Positions 41,507 to 51,173 of a stretch of DNA of 63,325 bases are shown here, piece by piece. The stretch is from Betaproteobacteria bacterium. Lineage in GTDB: Bacteria > Pseudomonadota > Gammaproteobacteria > Burkholderiales > SG8-41. Every line of letters begins with the position of its first letter. Within the stretch, counting starts at the first letter, position 1. The position numbers and the translations under genes are program-made. The stretch spans positions 1 through 63,325 of the forward strand of contig VGID01000019.1 in the NCBI GenBank assembly GCA_016868035.1. Reading direction: 5' to 3'. Below the pieces are notes generated by a model that made no database searches, was not told the DNA's origin, and was given only the letters and a program-made list of their open reading frames with translations.

Positions 41507-42391
41507 GTGCCTGACAAGCTCAAAATCGGCAAGCTCGTCGTGATCGGGGTCGGCCTCATCGGGGCCTCGTTCGCGCTCGCGCTCAAGCGGGCGAGGGCGG
41601 TCGGGCGCGTCGTCGGCGTCGGACGTACCCGGGGCAATCTGGCCGCGGCGCTGCGAATGAAGGCGATTGACGAGGCGACGCGGGACGCGGCGCACGCCGT
41701 GCGGGGAGCCGACCTGGTGCTGCTCGCCACGCCCGTGGGGCAGATGCCGGCGGTGATGGCGGCGATCGCGCCCCATCTCTCCGGGCGCGCGATCGTGACC
41801 GATGCCGGCAGCACCAAGGGCGACGTGATCGCGTGCGCCCGCCGCTTTCTCGGCGCGAATTTTCCGCGCTTCGTGCCGGCGCATCCCGTCGCGGGAACGG
41901 AGAACAGCGGGGCCGCCGCGGCGCTTGCCGAGCTCTACCGCGGGAAAAACATCGTCCTCACGCCGCAGCGGGAAACTGCTGCCGGGGCCGTTGCGCTGGT
42001 GCAACGCGCCTGGGAAGCGTGCGGCGCGCGCGTCGTGCGGCTCGATGCGGCCGAGCACGATACGATCTTCGCCGCGGTAAGCCACCTTCCGCATGTCGTC
42101 GCCTTCGCGCTTGTCAGCGCGCTCGCCCGCCGCCGCAACGCCGGAAAACTGTTCGGCCACTCGGGGGGGGGATTGCGCGATACGGTGCGCATCGCCGGGA
42201 GCTCCCCGGCGATGTGGGCCGATATCTGCCTCGCCAACCGCGACGCGCTGCTCGCCGCGCTCGAGGACTACGAGAACGAGCTGGAGACGATGCGCGCTGC
42301 GATCGAGAGCGGCGACGGAGACGCGCTTAGGGCGATATTCGGGCGGGCGCGGGCCGCGCGCAGGAAATGGCTGGTGAAGAAACAGGATTGA
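41507..42391 (+). CDS. tyrA: Prephenate/arogenate dehydrogenase
   Basis: This 294-residue NAD(P)-dependent dehydrogenase converts prephenate (or arogenate) to 4-hydroxyphenylpyruvate (or tyrosine). The dinucleotide motif is VIGVGLIGASFALAL near residue 11-25. Later are TDAGSTKGDV near 100, AHPVAGTENSG near 125, and the C-terminal helical domain with HLPHVVAFALVSAL near 193. The start is GTG 41507. The TGA stop at 42389-42391 is in the first unit of a GGATTGA array. It precedes aroA, as in the classical supraoperon. Confidence 0.93.
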   Translation: MPDKLKIGKLVVIGVGLIGASFALALKRARAVGRVVGVGRTRGNLAAALRMKAIDEATRDAAHAVRGADLVLLATPVGQMPAVMAAIAPHLSGRAIVTDAGSTKGDVIACARRFLGANFPRFVPAHPVAGTENSGAAAALAELYRGKNIVLTPQRETAAGAVALVQRAWEACGARVVRLDAAEHDTIFAAVSHLPHVVAFALVSALARRRNAGKLFGHSGGGLRDTVRIAGSSPAMWADICLANRDALLAALEDYENELETMRAAIESGDGDALRAIFGRARAARRKWLVKKQD

Positions 42392-42482
42392 GGATTGGGG
42401 ATTGAGCGAATGCGCCTGAAACGTGCATCTCCTTGCTCCCCGTTTTTTACTTCTCGATCCTCAATCCTCAGTCCCGAATCCT
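42386..42482. repeat. Heptamer inverted repeat (GGATTGA / TCAATCC) between tyrA and aroA
   Basis: Three left units GGATTGA/GGATTGG (42386-42407) face CGATCCTCAATCCTCAGTCC on the right (42456-42475). The loop is about 45 bases. The same variant is used at 31110-31203. Confidence 0.85.
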
Positions 42483-42498
42483 TGCGGCAGCGGTGGGA

Positions 42499-43803
42499 AT
42501 GACGGTCAGCTACCAAATCGAGCCGGGCGGCGCCCTCAGGGGACGCATCCGTGTGCCCGGCGACAAGTCGATCTCGCATCGCAGCGTGATGCTCGCCTCG
42601 ATCGCGCAGGGCGTCTCCCGGATCACAGGGTTCCTCGAGGGCGAGGATGCAATCGCGACGATGAACGTGTTCCGGGCGCTGGGCGTGCGCATTGACGGGC
42701 CGGAGAACGGGCGCGTGCTCGTCCACGGTGCGGGTCTGCGCGGCCTGCGCGCGCCCGGGCGCGTGCTCGACTGCGGGAATTCCGGCACCGCCATGCGCCT
42801 GCTCGCCGGATTGCTGGCCGCGCAAGGCTTCGACAGCGAGCTCACGGGCGACGAGACTCTCAGGCGCCGCCCGATGAAACGTGTGGCCGATCCGCTCACC
42901 GCTATGGGCGCGCGCATCGAAACCTCGGACGGCGGGCTCCCTCCGCTCAGGATACGGGCTGCGGGGCAATTACGCGCCATCCGCTACGCGATGCCGGTCG
43001 CGAGCGCCCAGGTGAAGTCGGCGCTGCTGCTCGCGGGCCTGTACGCCGCGGGCGAGACCTGCGTCGCGGAGTCGGCGCCGACGCGCGATCACACCGAGCG
43101 CATGCTGCGGGCGTTCGGTTATCCGGTGGAAAGCAAGGGAGGCACCGTGTGCCTGCAGGGCGGGGGCACGTTGACCGCGACCGACATCGAGGTGCCGGCG
43201 GATATTTCTTCCGCCGCTTTCTTCATGGTCGGCGCCACGATCGCGGCGGGGTCCGAGGTGACGCTGGAGCATGTCGGCCTCAATCCCACCCGTGCCGGCG
43301 TGATCGAGATCCTGCGCCTGATGGGCGCCGACCTCCAGGTCCTCAATGAACGCGTGGCGGGAGGAGAGCCGGTCGCGGACATCCGGGTGCGCAGCGCGCG
43401 TCTGCGCGGCGTCGAAATCCCCGCGCGGCTCGTCCCTCTTGCGATCGACGAGTTTCCCGTCCTCTTCGTCGCTGCCGCCTATGCGGACGGGGAGACCGTG
43501 GTGACGGGTGCACAAGAGCTGCGCGTGAAGGAATCGGACCGCATCGAGGTCATGGCGGACGGCCTCTCGCGGCTGGGCATCGCCGCCTCGCCCACGCTCG
43601 ACGGCATGCGCATCCGCGGTGGTCCTTGCCGGGGCGGCGAAATACAATCCCACGCGGACCACCGGGTCGCGATGGCTTTTTCGATGGCGGCGCTGCGCGC
43701 GAGCGGGCCGATCACCGTGCGCGATTGCGCGAATGTCGCAACCTCCTTCCCCGGGTTCGTGGACTTGGCCCGCTCCGCCGGCCTCAGAATTCGGCATGGC
43801 TGA
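42499..43803 (+). CDS. aroA: 3-phosphoshikimate 1-carboxyvinyltransferase (EPSP synthase)
   Basis: This sixth step of the shikimate pathway joins PEP and shikimate-3-phosphate. The protein has 434 residues. Motifs: [12 protein letters not shown] near residue 22-33, [11 protein letters not shown] near 94, [11 protein letters not shown] near 233, [13 protein letters not shown] near 345 and [16 protein letters not shown] near 384. The start ATG 42499 is followed by [11 protein letters not shown]. It overlaps the start of cmk by eight bases, so the two genes are translationally coupled. Confidence 0.96.
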   Translation: MTVSYQIEPGGALRGRIRVPGDKSISHRSVMLASIAQGVSRITGFLEGEDAIATMNVFRALGVRIDGPENGRVLVHGAGLRGLRAPGRVLDCGNSGTAMRLLAGLLAAQGFDSELTGDETLRRRPMKRVADPLTAMGARIETSDGGLPPLRIRAAGQLRAIRYAMPVASAQVKSALLLAGLYAAGETCVAESAPTRDHTERMLRAFGYPVESKGGTVCLQGGGTLTATDIEVPADISSAAFFMVGATIAAGSEVTLEHVGLNPTRAGVIEILRLMGADLQVLNERVAGGEPVADIRVRSARLRGVEIPARLVPLAIDEFPVLFVAAAYADGETVVTGAQELRVKESDRIEVMADGLSRLGIAASPTLDGMRIRGGPCRGGEIQSHADHRVAMAFSMAALRASGPITVRDCANVATSFPGFVDLARSAGLRIRHG

Positions 43804-44473
43804 CAGCACGCCGGCCCCGGTGATCGCGATCGATGGGCCTTCCGCCTCCGGCAAGGGGACGGTGGCGCAGCGGGTCGCGACCGAGCTTGGTTTTCATTAC
43901 CTCGACAGCGGGGCCCTCTACCGCGCTGCGGCACTGGTCGCACTGGAGGCGGGCACAAACCTAGAAAATGAATCAGATATCGCTCACATTACGATGAATA
44001 TAAATGTAATATTTGATGGAGAGCATGTGCGGCTGGAGAGCCGGGACATCACGGACGCGATCCGCGAGGAGCGCGTGGGCGTCGCGGCCTCGCGCATCGC
44101 GTCGTGGCCGAAAGTCCGCGCGGCGCTGCTCGGGCGCCAGCGCTCGCTGCGCCGGCCCCCCGGTCTGGTGGCCGAGGGCCGCGACATGGGCTCCGTGGTT
44201 TTCCCGGACGCCGCACTCAAGATCTTCCTTACCGCGAGCGTCGAGGCGCGGGCCGAGCGGCGATATAAGCAGTTGATGGGAAAAGGGTTGCGTGCTAACA
44301 TGGCCGCCCTTCTGCATGACATCCGGGCCCGCGATGCGCGGGACAGCGAACGTGCCGTGGCGCCCCTGCAGAAAAGTGCCGGCGCCATCGTACTCGATAC
44401 GACGGGGATGCCGGTCGAGGAAGTAGTAGCGCAGGTGCTGGCGCGATATAAGCAGGCACCACAGGTGCCATGA
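43796..44473 (+). CDS. cmk: Cytidylate kinase
   Basis: This 225-residue (d)CMP kinase has the P-loop [13 protein letters not shown] near residue 10-22, the GALYRAAAL segment near 40, and the LID region [17 protein letters not shown] near 145. It begins inside aroA. Within the gene an unusually AT-rich patch (about 43965-44025), coding [17 protein letters not shown], contrasts with the GC-rich neighbours. It could be an internal promoter region for rpsA, which in E. coli is also partly transcribed from within or near cmk (inference). Confidence 0.95.
   Translation: MADSTPAPVIAIDGPSASGKGTVAQRVATELGFHYLDSGALYRAAALVALEAGTNLENESDIAHITMNINVIFDGEHVRLESRDITDAIREERVGVAASRIASWPKVRAALLGRQRSLRRPPGLVAEGRDMGSVVFPDAALKIFLTASVEARAERRYKQLMGKGLRANMAALLHDIRARDARDSERAVAPLQKSAGAIVLDTTGMPVEEVVAQVLARYKQAPQVP
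43983..44012 (+). promoter_or_regulatory. Possible internal promoter within cmk
   Basis: CTCACA (43983-43988) and TAATAT (44007-44012) are separated by 18 bases in the AT-rich patch. The sequence is the only AT-rich stretch in this gene. Confidence 0.3.
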
Positions 44474-44506
44474 GTTGTGCCCCGACTCGTGGTTTTGCTA
44501 ACGAAC

Positions 44507-44523
44507 CCCGTCGCTGAGACGGG
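44507..44523 (+). promoter_or_regulatory. Hairpin in the rpsA leader
   Basis: Stem CCCGTC (44507-44512), loop GCTGA and GACGGG (44518-44523) lie 23 bases before the rpsA start. No T-tract follows. In E. coli S1 autoregulates translation through leader hairpins; a similar role here is possible. Confidence 0.4.
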
Positions 44524-44546
44524 CATATCCAAGGCTCTGAATCTGA

Positions 44547-46265
44547 ATGATGAAAACCCAATCCCCGGCTGCGTCTGCTGAAAGCTTCGCCACGCTCTTC
44601 GAGGAGAGTCTCTCCCGCAAGGAAATGCGGGTCGGCGAAGTGATCACCGCGGAGATCATCCGCGTGGACGAGAACTACGTGGTGGTCAACGCCGGGCTCA
44701 AGTCCGAAAGTTATGTTCCGATAGACGAATTCCGCAATGACCGCGGCGAGGTCGAGGCCAAGACCGGCGAGTTCGTGAAGGTGGCGATCGAAGCGCTCGA
44801 GGACGGCCACGGAGAGACGCGGCTCTCGCGCGACAAGGCGAAGCGGCTCGCCGCCTGGCTTGATCTGGAGGAGGCGCTCGAGAAGGGCTCGGTGGTGAGC
44901 GGCGTCATCAACGGCAAGGTGAAGGGCGGGCTCACCGTGACGGTGAACGGGATACGCGCCTTTCTTCCCGGATCCCTGGTGGACATCCGCCCCGTGAAGG
45001 ACACCACGCCGTACGAAAACAAGCAGATGGAATTCAAGGTCATAAAGCTCGACCGCAAGCGCAACAACGTCGTCGTCTCGCGCCGCGCGGTGCTCGAGCA
45101 GAACCAGGGGGTCGAGCGCGAAGCGCTGCTCGCCAGCCTGCAGGAAGGCGCCGTGGTGAAGGGCATCGTGAAGAACATCACCGATTACGGCGCGTTCGTG
45201 GATCTGGGCGGCATCGACGGTTTGCTGCACATCACCGACCTCGCGTGGCGCCGCGTGAAGCATCCGTCGGAGATCCTTGCCGTCGGCGACGAGGTCGAGG
45301 CGAAGATCCTCAAGTTCGACCAGGAGAAGAACCGCGTGTCGCTCGGGCTCAAGCAGCTCGGGGAGGATCCGTGGGTCGGGCTCGGCAGGCGCTATCCGAC
45401 GGGAACGCGGCTCTTCGGCAAGGTCTCGAATTTGACCGACTACGGAGCGTTCGTCGAGATCGAGGCCGGAATCGAGGGGCTGGTCCACGTCTCGGAGATG
45501 GACTGGACCAACAAGAACGTGCATCCCTCGAAGGTCGTGCAGCTCGGCGACGAGGTGGAAGTCATGGTGCTCGAGATCGACGAGGAGCGCCGCCGCATCT
45601 CGCTCGGGATGAAGCAGTGCATGCCGAACCCCTGGGAAGAGTTCGCCATGAACCACAAGAAGGGCGAGAAGGTGAGGGGGCAGATCAAGTCCATCACCGA
45701 CTTCGGCATCTTCATCGGGCTGCCCGGGGGCATAGACGGTCTCGTTCACCTGTCCGACCTCTCGTGGGGCAAGCCCGGAGAGGAGGCCGTGCGCGAGTAC
45801 AAGAAGGGCCAGGACGTGGACGCGTTGGTGCTCTCGATCGATGTCGAGCGCGAGCGCATCTCGCTGGGCATCAAGCAGATCGAGGGCGATCCCTTCACCA
45901 GCTTCATCCAGGGGCACGAGAAGAACTCGATCGTGAGCGGCACCGTGAAGACGATCGATGCCAAGGGTGCGGTCATTCAGCTGGAGGGGGACATCGAGGG
46001 CTACCTTCGCGCGTCCGAGGTGGGCCGGGACCGCGTGGAGGACATCCGCACGCGGGTGAAAGAGGGAGATCAGGTTTCCGCGATGATCATCAACATCGAC
46101 CGCAAGAACCGCACGATCAATCTCTCGGTCAAGGCCAAGGACCTGGCAGAGGAGGCCGGGGCCATGAAGAAACTCGCCGAGGACAAGCAAGCAGCGAGCA
46201 CGGGCACGACCAATCTCGGTGCGTTGCTCAAGGCGAAGCTCGATACGGCCAACACCAAACAATAA
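44547..46265 (+). CDS. rpsA: 30S ribosomal protein S1
   Basis: This is the mRNA-binding ribosomal protein S1, 572 residues with six S1 OB-fold repeats (about residues 27-95, 110-180, 195-265, 280-350, 365-440 and 455-525). Repeats 3-5 have clear [16 protein letters not shown] / [21 protein letters not shown] / [21 protein letters not shown] motifs. The C-terminal tail is Lys/Ala rich. It unwinds structured mRNAs and starts translation. It lies at the usual place between cmk and ihfB. The start is ATG 44547 or 44550. Confidence 0.98.
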   Translation: MMKTQSPAASAESFATLFEESLSRKEMRVGEVITAEIIRVDENYVVVNAGLKSESYVPIDEFRNDRGEVEAKTGEFVKVAIEALEDGHGETRLSRDKAKRLAAWLDLEEALEKGSVVSGVINGKVKGGLTVTVNGIRAFLPGSLVDIRPVKDTTPYENKQMEFKVIKLDRKRNNVVVSRRAVLEQNQGVEREALLASLQEGAVVKGIVKNITDYGAFVDLGGIDGLLHITDLAWRRVKHPSEILAVGDEVEAKILKFDQEKNRVSLGLKQLGEDPWVGLGRRYPTGTRLFGKVSNLTDYGAFVEIEAGIEGLVHVSEMDWTNKNVHPSKVVQLGDEVEVMVLEIDEERRRISLGMKQCMPNPWEEFAMNHKKGEKVRGQIKSITDFGIFIGLPGGIDGLVHLSDLSWGKPGEEAVREYKKGQDVDALVLSIDVERERISLGIKQIEGDPFTSFIQGHEKNSIVSGTVKTIDAKGAVIQLEGDIEGYLRASEVGRDRVEDIRTRVKEGDQVSAMIINIDRKNRTINLSVKAKDLAEEAGAMKKLAEDKQAASTGTTNLGALLKAKLDTANTKQ

Positions 46266-46274
46266 GGACGCATC

Positions 46275-46562
46275 ATGACGAAATCCGAGTTGATCGCGAA
46301 GCTCGCGGCCCGCTACCCGCAGCTGGTGGCGAAGGATGCGGAGCTCGCCGTGAAGATGGTTCTGGACGCCATGGCGAAGAGCCTTGCGCAGGGACAGCGC
46401 ATTGAGATCAGGGGCTTCGGCAGCTTCGGGCTCAATTACCGGCCGCCGCGCACGGGGCGCAACCCGAAATCGGGTGAAAAGGTGCAGGTCCCCGCAAAAT
46501 ACGTTCCGCATTTCAAGGCAGGAAAGGAGCTGCGCGAACGCGTTGACTTCAAGAAACAATAA
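46275..46562 (+). CDS. ihfB: Integration host factor subunit beta
   Basis: This 95-residue HU/IHF-fold DNA-bending protein is the beta subunit of integration host factor. The start [11 protein letters not shown] and the arm region [22 protein letters not shown] (residues about 46-67) are diagnostic. The [20 protein letters not shown] tail is typical of IHF-beta. An AAGGA ribosome site is 9 bases after the rpsA stop, so it is co-transcribed with rpsA. There is no obvious terminator after it. Confidence 0.96.
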   Translation: MTKSELIAKLAARYPQLVAKDAELAVKMVLDAMAKSLAQGQRIEIRGFGSFGLNYRPPRTGRNPKSGEKVQVPAKYVPHFKAGKELRERVDFKKQ

Positions 46563-46680
46563 CAACTGACTTAGGCATCGCTTGTTTGCGGCGGCATAAT
46601 CGAAAGATCGTGCCGTTTTTTTTTCCAGGCACTGGCGGCGGCGCGGCCGGAGCCGGCTATCGGCGATAGGTTACAACGTC

Positions 46681-46944
46681 ATGCGTTATCTGCTGTGGGC
46701 GCTCAAGCTCTCCCTGTTCGTGCTGGTCCTGTCGTTTGCCATCAAGAACACCGAAACGGTGGTCGTGCGCTATTATCCGGGTGGTGAATGGCACACGCCG
46801 CTCATCGTCGTGCTGCTCGTGTTCTTTTGCGCCGGGGTGGCGCTCGGCATCGTCGCGATCCTGGCGCAGCTGCTCAGGCAACGGCGCGAGATCAGCGCGT
46901 TGAAGCGGGAGCTGCAGAAGGCGGCGCGCTCCGATGCGCCGTGA
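46681..46944 (+). CDS. lapA: Lipopolysaccharide assembly protein LapA
   Basis: This 87-residue inner-membrane protein has two transmembrane helices (LWALKLSLFVLVLSFAIKN and PLIVVLLVFFCAGVALGIVA) and a C-terminal basic coiled coil. It is LapA/YciS of the DUF1049 family. It forms a pair with LapB just downstream and contributes to LPS export and LpxC control. The 118-bp gap from ihfB has no clear terminator; a run of T at 46617-46624 is not preceded by a good hairpin. Confidence 0.9.
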   Translation: MRYLLWALKLSLFVLVLSFAIKNTETVVVRYYPGGEWHTPLIVVLLVFFCAGVALGIVAILAQLLRQRREISALKRELQKAARSDAP

Positions 46945-46970
46945 TGCGCGGATGATTCGGGCCTCGGGCT

Positions 46971-48146
46971 ATGGAGATTGAGTTCTGGTGGCTGCTCGCG
47001 CTGCCGCTGTTCTTCGTGCTCGGCTGGCTCGCCGCGCGCATTGACATCAAGCACCTGCTTACCGAGTCGCGCGCGCTGCCGCTGTCGTACTTCAAGGGCC
47101 TCAACTTCCTGTTGAACGAGCAGCCGGACAAGGCGATCGAGGCTTTCATCGAGATCGTCAAGGTCGACCCGCAGACGATCGAGCTGCATTTCGCCCTCGG
47201 GAGCCTGTTCCGGCGCCGCGGCGAGGTCGAGCGGGCGATCCGCATGCATCAGAACCTCGCGGAGCGTCCCGATCTCGCGCCGGAGCAGAGGCTCGCGGCG
47301 CTCTACGAGCTCGCGCAGGATTACTTCAGGGCCGGGCTCCTCGACCGCGCCGAGGAGCTGTTCCTGAAGCTCGAGGGCTCGCCGCACACGGAAGGCGCGC
47401 TCAAGTTCCTGCTCGAGATCTACGAGCAGGAAAAGGAGTGGCACCGCGCCATCGGCATCGCCGGGAAGCTCGAGGCGGAGACCGGGCGCTCGCACCAGAA
47501 GGAGATCGCCAACTTCTACTGCGAGCTCGCGTTGAACGAGATCATGCACTCGCAGCCGGAGGCCGCACGTCCGCACCTCGCCGAGGCCCTCGCGCATCAC
47601 CGGTTGTGCGTGCGCGCGAACATGCTGCTGGGCGACCTCGAGGTCGCGAACGGGCGGCCGGAAGCCGCGATCGAGGCGTGGAAGAGAATCGAAAGTCAGA
47701 ATCCGGCATACATCGCCCTGGTCGCGGACAAGGTCTATGACGCCTACAAGCAGCGGGGCAGGGCGGAGGAAGGCATCAACCTGCTGCGCGGCTACCTCGG
47801 GAAGTACCCATCGCTCGATCTGCTCAACGTGGTGTTCCAGGGCTTGCTCGAGCAGGAGGGCACCGAGCGCGCGTACCGCCTGGTGCGCGACGAGCTGAGG
47901 CGCACGCCGACGCTGCTCGGTCTGGACAAGCTGCTCGAGGCGCAGCTGCTGGAGGCGCCGATCGAGCGGCGCCGGGATCTCGAGCTGATCAAGGAGCTGG
48001 TTCACCAGCACACGCGGAGCCTCGCGATGTACAAATGCGACCACTGCGGTTTCAAGGCGCGGCAGTATTACTGGCACTGTCCGGCGTGCGCGGGATGGGA
48101 GACGTATTCGCCGCGCCGCACGGAGGAAGCGAGGCTGCCGGCATGA
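46971..48146 (+). CDS. lapB: Lipopolysaccharide assembly protein LapB
   Basis: This 391-residue inner-membrane-anchored TPR protein works with FtsH to turn over LpxC and so balances LPS. The N-terminal membrane helix (FWWLLALPLFFVLGWLAARI) is followed by TPR repeats over about 35-345. The C-terminal rubredoxin-like metal site is YKCDHCGFKAR and HCPACAGWE, with two CxxC pairs. It follows lapA, and the gene order is conserved with ihfB. The length equals E. coli LapB (389). Confidence 0.93.
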   Translation: MEIEFWWLLALPLFFVLGWLAARIDIKHLLTESRALPLSYFKGLNFLLNEQPDKAIEAFIEIVKVDPQTIELHFALGSLFRRRGEVERAIRMHQNLAERPDLAPEQRLAALYELAQDYFRAGLLDRAEELFLKLEGSPHTEGALKFLLEIYEQEKEWHRAIGIAGKLEAETGRSHQKEIANFYCELALNEIMHSQPEAARPHLAEALAHHRLCVRANMLLGDLEVANGRPEAAIEAWKRIESQNPAYIALVADKVYDAYKQRGRAEEGINLLRGYLGKYPSLDLLNVVFQGLLEQEGTERAYRLVRDELRRTPTLLGLDKLLEAQLLEAPIERRRDLELIKELVHQHTRSLAMYKCDHCGFKARQYYWHCPACAGWETYSPRRTEEARLPA

Positions 48147-48215
48147 GCCGTTCCGCGTTCCGCGTTCCGGGTTCCGGGTTCAAGGCTCCGGTCGGGAGGG
48201 TGCCGAACCTTGAAC
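48144..48215. repeat. Heptamer array (GTTCCGC/GTTCCGG) before pyrF
   Basis: Units of GTTCCGC, GTTCCGG and GTTCAAG type run at 48150-48185, and a weak complementary CCGAACCTTGAACTTCG follows at 48202-48218. Confidence 0.6.
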
Positions 48216-48303
48216 TTCGCGGCCGTGGCCGGCCCATCGCGCGAAGTGCCTTGCAAACCAATGCTGGGATGGCGGAAATGGGCGGCGAGCAAGGGCGCCC
48301 CGC

Positions 48304-48999
48304 GTGAGCGACCCGCGGGTCATCGTTGCGCTCGATTTCGCGCGCGAGGAGGACGCGCTTGCCCTCGCGCGGCAGCTCGACCCGCAGCTCTGCCGGCTGA
48401 AGATCGGAAAGGAGCTTTATACCGCCTCTGGCGCTTCACTGGTCGAAGGCCTGATCGCCCAAGGCTACCAGGTATTCCTCGACCTCAAGTACCACGATAT
48501 ACCGAACACGGTCGCCGCCGCGTGCCGCGTGGCGGCGGACCTCGGGGTGTGGATGCTGAACGTGCATGCCCTGGGCGGGCGCGCGATGATGGAGGCGGCG
48601 CGCGACGCGGTTGCCAGGCGTCGGGACCGGCCACGGGTGGTGGCCGTAACGCTGCTCACCAGCATGCATGACGCCGATCTCGTCGACGTGGGAATCGGCG
48701 GCAGCGCGCGCGACGAAGTGTTGCGGCTCGCCCGGCTCGCGCGCGAGTGCGGATTGGACGGCGTAGTGTGCTCGGCCCAGGAAGCCGCGGCACTGCGCCA
48801 GACGTTCGGTCCGGGCTTCTGGCTCGTCACCCCCGGTATCCGCCCGGCGGAGTCCACGGCCGACGACCAGCAACGCATCGCCACGCCGCGCGAAGCGGTG
48901 GCGAACGGCGCGGATTACCTGGTCATCGGCCGGCCGATCGTGCGTGCCACCGACCCGCTTGCCGCGCTCCATAGAATCAACGACGAAATAGCGCGGTGA
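48304..48999 (+). CDS. pyrF: Orotidine 5'-phosphate decarboxylase
   Basis: This 231-residue OMP decarboxylase (last step of UMP synthesis) starts at GTG 48304. The catalytic tetrad region [16 protein letters not shown] is around 60-75 (D-x-K-x-x-D type). Earlier is [12 protein letters not shown], and the late phosphate site is [17 protein letters not shown] near 203. It sits between lapB and rfaE1. In E. coli lapB (yciM) is also followed by pyrF, so the order is old. Confidence 0.94.
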   Translation: MSDPRVIVALDFAREEDALALARQLDPQLCRLKIGKELYTASGASLVEGLIAQGYQVFLDLKYHDIPNTVAAACRVAADLGVWMLNVHALGGRAMMEAARDAVARRRDRPRVVAVTLLTSMHDADLVDVGIGGSARDEVLRLARLARECGLDGVVCSAQEAAALRQTFGPGFWLVTPGIRPAESTADDQQRIATPREAVANGADYLVIGRPIVRATDPLAALHRINDEIAR

Positions 49000-49055
49000 G
49001 GGTGGGCACGCCGCGCTAAAATGAAAACCTGTCCCAAAGGCAGGAACGCGGAATA

Positions 49056-50033
49056 ATGAAGGTAACAGGCGGGACGTCCGGGAGGAAGCGTGGTGCTTCG
49101 CCCTCATTCCTCAGGAACGCGCGTGTGCTGGTCGTGGGCGACGTCATGCTCGACCGCTACTGGTTCGGCGAGGTCGGGCGCATCTCTCCCGAGGCGCCGG
49201 TGCCCATCGTCAAGATCGACAGGGTTGAGGAGCGCCCTGGCGGGGCCGCCAACGTGGCGCGAAATGCCGCCGCGCTGGGAGCCCGGGTGAGCCTTCTTTC
49301 CGTGGTCGGAACCGATGAGGCGGGAACCCGCCTCAAGCGCCTGTTGCGCGGCGAGCGCATCGTGTCCGAACTGCACCGCGACCGCGGCCTCATCACCACG
49401 ATCAAGCTGCGGGTCATCGGGCGCAAGCAGCAACTGCTTCGCGTTGACTTCGAGACCCCGCCGAGCCACGAGGTGCTGGCGTCAAAGCTGCGGAACTTCG
49501 AGCGGATGCTTGCGCGCACGGACGTGGTGATACTCTCGGACTACGGCAAGGGCGGGCTCGCGCACATCGCACGCATGATCGAGCTCGCGCGGCGAGCGGA
49601 CAAGGCGGTGCTGGTGGATCCGAAAGGAGAGGATTATTCGCGCTATCGCAACGCGACGCTGATCACTCCGAACCAGACGGAATTCAGGCAAGTGGCCGGA
49701 AGCTGGGCGACGGAACGCGAACTCACGGCGCGCGCACAAGGCCTGCGGCGGCGCCTGAAAGTGGGCGCCGTGCTGGTGACGCGCAGCGAGGAAGGCATGA
49801 CGCTTTATCAGGCGGGACGCAGGGTCCACGTGGCGGCCCAGGCGCGCGAGGTATTCGACGTGAGCGGCGCGGGCGACACCGTGATCGCCACGCTCGGCGT
49901 GGCGCTCGCGGGCGGGGCGGATCTGGACGAGGCGGTGAGCCTCGCGAACCGCGCCGCCGGCATCGTCGTGGGCAAGTTCGGCACGGCAGTGGTAACGCCC
50001 GAAGAGCTCTTCGGGAAAATGGGTAAAGGGTAA
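49056..50033 (+). CDS. rfaE1: D-glycero-beta-D-manno-heptose-7-phosphate kinase
   Basis: This 325-residue PfkB-family sugar kinase makes heptose 1,7-bisphosphate for the LPS core. It corresponds to the N-terminal kinase half of HldE; the adenylyltransferase half (RfaE2) is separate and not in the window. Motifs are GDVMLDRYWFGEVGRISPEAPVP near residue 30-52, the PfkB signature with GGAANVARNAAALG near 64 and FDVSGAGDTVIATLGVALA near 270. Its last codons (MGKG, TAA) are coded by the first repeat units of an ATGGGTA heptamer array. Confidence 0.93.
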   Translation: MKVTGGTSGRKRGASPSFLRNARVLVVGDVMLDRYWFGEVGRISPEAPVPIVKIDRVEERPGGAANVARNAAALGARVSLLSVVGTDEAGTRLKRLLRGERIVSELHRDRGLITTIKLRVIGRKQQLLRVDFETPPSHEVLASKLRNFERMLARTDVVILSDYGKGGLAHIARMIELARRADKAVLVDPKGEDYSRYRNATLITPNQTEFRQVAGSWATERELTARAQGLRRRLKVGAVLVTRSEEGMTLYQAGRRVHVAAQAREVFDVSGAGDTVIATLGVALAGGADLDEAVSLANRAAGIVVGKFGTAVVTPEELFGKMGKG

Positions 50034-50118
50034 TGGGTCATGGGTAATGGGCGAATCAGCGCGGTGTGCCGGGGGAAAGCGCGCATTACTCATTACCCGT
50101 CACCCATGACGGAGTAAG
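50019..50118. repeat. Heptamer inverted repeat (GGGTAAT / ATTACCC) between rfaE1 and hldD
   Basis: Left units ATGGGTA, AAGGGTA, ATGGGTC, ATGGGTA (50022-50050) face the right ACTCATTACCCGTCACCCAT (50089-50108). The loop is about 40 bases. The TAA at 50031-50033 and three preceding sense codons lie inside the left array. Confidence 0.88.
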
Positions 50119-50119
50119 C

Positions 50120-51121
50120 GTGTATTACGTAGTCACCGGCGCCGCAGGATTCATCGGATCGAATCTGATCCGGGGCCTCAACGAGCGCGGCATCACCGAC
50201 ATCGTCGCCGTGGACGAGCTCGCGCACGCCGACAAGTTCGCCAACCTCGCTGACTGCGACATCGCGGACTACTTCGAGAAGGACGCGTTCCTGGAGAGGC
50301 TCGAGGAAGGCCTGTTCGACGGTGCGCTCACCGCGATATTCCACCAGGGCGCGTGCTCGGACACGACGCTCACCGACGGGCGCTACATGATGCAGACCAA
50401 TTACGACTACTCGAAGCGGCTGCTCGAGTACTGCATCGACGACGAGGTGCACTTGATCTACGCGTCCTCGGCCGCGGTGTACGGCGCGGGCCGCGAGTTC
50501 CGCGAGGCGCGCGAGTGCGAAGCACCGCTCAACATTTACGGCTATTCGAAGTTCCTGTTCGACCAGCTGGTGCGGCGGCGCTTCGAGGAGCGCACCGCCC
50601 AGATCGTCGGCCTGCGCTACTTCAACGTCTACGGCGAGCGCGAAAGCCACAAGGGGCGCATGGCCTCCGTCGCATACCACCTGTTCAACCAGTATCTCGG
50701 AGCGGGATACGTGCGGCTGTTCGCCGGCAGCGGCGGCTACGGCGACGGGGAGCAGCGCCGCGACTTCGTCGCGGTGGAGGACTGCGTCAAGGTAAATCTC
50801 TTTTTTCTCGAGAACCCCGAGCAATCGGGGATCTTCAACGTAGGCACCGGCGCGGCGCATACGTTCAACGAGGTGGCGGCAGCGACGGTGAACGCATGCC
50901 GCAAGGCGCGCGGCGAGCAGCCGTTCACGCTCTCCGCCCTGCGCGAGCGCGGCATGATCCAGTACATCCCGTTTCCCGCGGACCTCAAGGACCGGTACCA
51001 GAGCTACACGCAAGCGGACATCTCGGCGCTGCGCGCCGCGGGCTACGATGCGGCGTTCTTCGCGGTGGAAGAGGGCGTCGCGCGCTACTGCCAGGCCCTG
51101 CTGCGCAAGAGCCCGGCGTAG
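50120..51121 (+). CDS. hldD: ADP-glyceromanno-heptose 6-epimerase
   Basis: This is an NADP-dependent SDR-type epimerase, 333 residues, that forms ADP-L-glycero-D-manno-heptose for LPS core. The Rossmann motif GAAGFIGSN is near the start (residues 7-15). The catalytic Tyr is in [14 protein letters not shown] near 140, with SSAAVYGAG upstream, and the late [17 protein letters not shown] segment is family-typical. The start GTG 50120 has GGAGTAAGC before it. It completes the pathway with rfaE1. Confidence 0.95.
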   Translation: MYYVVTGAAGFIGSNLIRGLNERGITDIVAVDELAHADKFANLADCDIADYFEKDAFLERLEEGLFDGALTAIFHQGACSDTTLTDGRYMMQTNYDYSKRLLEYCIDDEVHLIYASSAAVYGAGREFREARECEAPLNIYGYSKFLFDQLVRRRFEERTAQIVGLRYFNVYGERESHKGRMASVAYHLFNQYLGAGYVRLFAGSGGYGDGEQRRDFVAVEDCVKVNLFFLENPEQSGIFNVGTGAAHTFNEVAAATVNACRKARGEQPFTLSALRERGMIQYIPFPADLKDRYQSYTQADISALRAAGYDAAFFAVEEGVARYCQALLRKSPA

Positions 51122-51173
51122 CACCCGGCGCCCGCGCTCGGGCGCGCAAGCACGCATCGGTTATCATACGGTG

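Noticed and set aside
44295..46565. 756-codon open frame on the minus strand
   Set aside because: Antisense shadow of rpsA and ihfB, both of which are certain.
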